7,360 nucleotides of DNA from an uncultured Alistipes sp. (GTDB lineage Bacteria; Bacteroidota; Bacteroidia; Bacteroidales; Rikenellaceae). Positions 5,984-7,360 of the stretch are shown in pieces. The translations under genes and the position numbers were made by a program. The notes under the pieces are model-generated. The model made no database searches. It had not been told where the DNA came from and worked only from the letters and a program-made list of their open reading frames with translations. Positions within the stretch are counted from its first letter, which is position 1, and each line of letters begins with the position of its first letter. The stretch is from NCBI GenBank assembly GCA_900770635.1, contig CAAGLB010000075.1, positions 1 through 7,360 of the forward strand. Direction: 5' to 3'.

Positions 5984-6622
5984 ATGGCTATCAAACTATC
6001 ACAACTTATTGGACAGATGCTGCACGAGGGCAACCTCCACCGCAGAGAGCGTTGGTGCTGGTCGTGGGGCGATAGAGAGTTCTGCACACAGCTCTTTCAG
6101 CAGATATTCAAGGATGTGGATCACACTTTCGACATCTACCACCACCTCCCAGAGTATGACGAAATAATCGATTGGATGACCAATACAGACGACAAAGGCT
6201 TGATGCTTATGGGTGACTGCGGTCGAGGCAAGAGTGTCATCCTAAACTATGTACTTCCCGTATTGTTCCGTATAAAGAATCGAGTTTTGCTCCCCGTACA
6301 CGCGCAGGATATGGGCAAGATGATGCCTATACCTCCGCAGGCTCAAGGTGCAACATCTCGCACTTACCTCGACCATCTTCTATCATCGGGATTCCCCGTA
6401 ATTGATGAGCTCGGTGTAGAGCCGATGATGAATGACTATGGAGAGAAGAGCGAAGGCTTCAACCAGGTGCTCAACGCAGCGGAACGCTACCATCGACCAG
6501 TGTTCATCTCCACGAATCTCTCGCCAGAGCAGATATATGAGCGTTATGGCGACCGCACAATGGATCGTTTAACCCACCTCTGCCGCACGATACACTTTGC
6601 GGGAGAGAGCTTGAGAAAATAG
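5984..6622 (+). CDS. DnaC-type AAA+ helicase loader
   Basis: The 212-residue product is a P-loop ATPase of the DnaC/IstB family that would deliver the host replicative helicase DnaB to the initiator-bound origin. Visible motifs are Walker A GDCGRGKS (77-84), Walker B FPVIDELG (137-144), sensor-1 FISTN (174-178), and the box VII / arginine-finger segment YERYGDRTMDRL (185-196), all in family order. The N-terminal region (1-60) is tryptophan- and histidine-rich and is where helicase contact would be expected. The start follows an A-rich leader with no Shine-Dalgarno, 12 bases after the initiator stop. IstB, the transposition partner of IstA, has the same fold, but no IstA is present and the replication context favours DnaC. 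All catalytic residues appear intact. Confidence 0.85.
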   Translation: MAIKLSQLIGQMLHEGNLHRRERWCWSWGDREFCTQLFQQIFKDVDHTFDIYHHLPEYDEIIDWMTNTDDKGLMLMGDCGRGKSVILNYVLPVLFRIKNRVLLPVHAQDMGKMMPIPPQAQGATSRTYLDHLLSSGFPVIDELGVEPMMNDYGEKSEGFNQVLNAAERYHRPVFISTNLSPEQIYERYGDRTMDRLTHLCRTIHFAGESLRK

Positions 6623-6626
6623 GAGG
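6621..6626 (+). promoter_or_regulatory. Strong Shine-Dalgarno AGGAGG before the gene at 6633
   Basis: A perfect AGGAGG overlaps the TAG stop of the loader gene and lies six bases before the ATG. Other genes in the window lack such a site, and Bacteroidales genes rarely use one. It fixes the start at 6633. Confidence 0.7.
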
Positions 6627-6632
6627 ACAGCA

Positions 6633-6908
6633 ATGAAACCGATAACAAGCATTCAGATTGTATCGCTATGCTACTCGTATGAGCAAAGCCGCTTTGAGAT
6701 TATTGTACCGCCATCAGAGGTTGCGCCACAAGGTTTCCGTCTTCTTGCCACGCAGATGGATCGTCAGGATGCCGAGACCTTCATCGACCGCATGCACCGC
6801 AAGTATGTTCGAGGTCGTAAGACGGGGCGTTATCCAACCCTCTCCATCCTCAAGTTGGAGTTGGAGCTATTTGTGAGGTTGAAAAATTATAGGAGGAAGC
6901 TGGTATGA
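6633..6908 (+). CDS. Small protein of unknown function in the replication operon (91 aa)
   Basis: I do not recognise the family. The product is 91 residues with no membrane segment, signal peptide or cysteine-based metal site. The first half is beta-rich (SIQIVSLCYSYEQSRFEIIVPP, then GFRLLATQM). The second is helical and basic: DAETFIDRMHRKYVRGRKTGRYPTL, followed by a leucine-rich helix ending RLKNYRRKLV. The basic second half could contact nucleic acid. Reality as a gene is supported by the perfect Shine-Dalgarno, the 10-base gap from the loader gene and the ATGA overlap with the next gene. Confidence 0.7.
   Translation: MKPITSIQIVSLCYSYEQSRFEIIVPPSEVAPQGFRLLATQMDRQDAETFIDRMHRKYVRGRKTGRYPTLSILKLELELFVRLKNYRRKLV
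6891..6896 (+). promoter_or_regulatory. Strong Shine-Dalgarno AGGAGG before the gene at 6905
   Basis: AGGAGG lies eight bases before the ATG at 6905, inside the end of the preceding gene. Together with the ATGA overlap it fixes the start and suggests coupled but independently strong initiation. Confidence 0.7.
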
Positions 6909-7180
6909 GTGAGTACCGCGTAATATTTCAACTCGCCAACAGCAAGCGGAAGTACGCAACTCATAATGGCAAGGTGCTACTTTGGGATGAGGAGGATATA
7001 AGAGCTCTTAAACTCAATCTCATCAAGTACGAAAACTTCGCCATCACGAGCGACTATCAACACTTCGCTTTCTCTGCTTATGAGTTGGCAGAGAGATTCC
7101 CGAAAGCAAAAATAATCCGAATAAAGGGGTTTCGTGTGGAGTCAGCAGATGAGCCTCTTGACCCAAAAGTTATTCTGTGA
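6905..7180 (+). CDS. Small protein of unknown function in the replication operon (91 aa)
   Basis: I do not recognise the family. The 91 residues look like a compact alpha/beta fold: strand YRVIFQL (4-10), a basic loop NSKRKYATHNGK, an acidic helix DEEDIRALKLNLIKY (28-42), then FAITSDYQHFAFSAYELAERF and a strand KIIRIKGF near residues 69-76. It has no signal peptide, membrane segment or catalytic motif. It overlaps the previous gene by four bases (ATGA), has a strong Shine-Dalgarno, and is followed after one base by the HNH gene, so it is a real member of the operon. It has the same length as its upstream neighbour but no evident similarity to it. Confidence 0.7.
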   Translation: MSEYRVIFQLANSKRKYATHNGKVLLWDEEDIRALKLNLIKYENFAITSDYQHFAFSAYELAERFPKAKIIRIKGFRVESADEPLDPKVIL

Positions 7181-7181
7181 T

Positions 7182-7360
7182 ATGCCTAAACTGAAACGAA
7201 CAACGCCTCGACCCTGGTTGCCTCAGCGAAAACCCTTTGAGGGCTACCGCCACCACAACACCGAGTTCTACCAGAGCACACCCTGGCGAAAGCTCCGAGC
7301 CTTAAAGCTGGAGCAGGAGCCTATGTGTGAGGAGTGTCTCAAATCGGGTCGCTTGACACC
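7182..7360 (+). CDS. HNH endonuclease, phage type (N-terminal part, cut by window edge)
   Basis: Fifty-nine complete codons are visible. The segment from about residue 26, NTEFYQSTPWRKLRALKLEQEPMCEECLKSGRLTP, matches the start of phage HNH endonucleases: an aromatic-x-S/T-x-x-W-R-K-L-R helix, then the zinc-binding C49-x-x-C52 and a G-R-L-T-P turn that normally leads into the D-H-I/V catalytic strand. The catalytic histidines and the second CxxC lie beyond the edge. In tailed phages these nucleases often lie beside the terminase and take part in packaging, so terminase genes are expected to the right. The N-terminus is basic and proline-rich. The start follows the previous stop by one base. 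Confidence 0.8.
   Translation, partial: MPKLKRTTPRPWLPQRKPFEGYRHHNTEFYQSTPWRKLRALKLEQEPMCEECLKSGRLT

Noticed and set aside
5984..6622. IstB transposition ATPase of an IS21-type element
   Set aside because: The fold is shared, but there is no IstA transposase or terminal repeat, and the gene is embedded between a replication initiator and phage-type genes, so DnaC-type loader fits better.

Overview
The window looks like an accessory region of a Bacteroidales genome (Bacteroides/Prevotella/Alistipes-type; genus not resolvable). The reasons are A-rich leaders without a Shine-Dalgarno sequence before most genes, TAnnTTTG-type -7 promoter elements upstream of the restriction gene, and proteins typical of that order: a lone short DprA-like SLOG protein and an RteC-like regulator. 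No rRNA, tRNA, CRISPR array, integrase or transposase is visible.

Left part (1-3440, minus strand): a complete type I restriction HsdR subunit (21-2834), transcribed leftward. Its HsdM and HsdS partners are not in the window and would be expected beyond the left edge. Upstream of it, also on the minus strand, lies a single-domain DprA/SLOG-fold protein (2961-3440).

Middle (3441-4032): about 590 bases without a convincing gene. It holds an imperfect, nested inverted-repeat structure (3473-3646), a partial direct copy of its right arm (3828-3853), and one sigma70-like promoter candidate facing right.

Right part (4033-7360, plus strand): an RteC-like protein, then a palindrome followed by a T-run (terminator and/or operator), then a tightly packed operon. 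The operon order is an excisionase/MerR-type HTH protein, a phage-type winged-helix replication initiator, a DnaC-type helicase loader, two unknown 91-residue proteins, and the N-terminal part of an HNH endonuclease cut by the window edge. Most junctions overlap or are within 12 bases. This is the replication module of a prophage or phage-like integrative element. The initiator would mark the origin and recruit the loader, which would bring in the host DnaB helicase.

The most notable signal is a cluster of repeated and inverted sequence inside the initiator gene (5422-5513) followed directly by an A/T-rich stretch (about 5514-5611). That layout resembles the lambda origin inside gene O, so this is a candidate embedded replication origin. 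A second point of interest is the juxtaposition of an ICE-style RteC/Xis2-like regulatory pair with a phage-style replication module, next to host-type defence genes.
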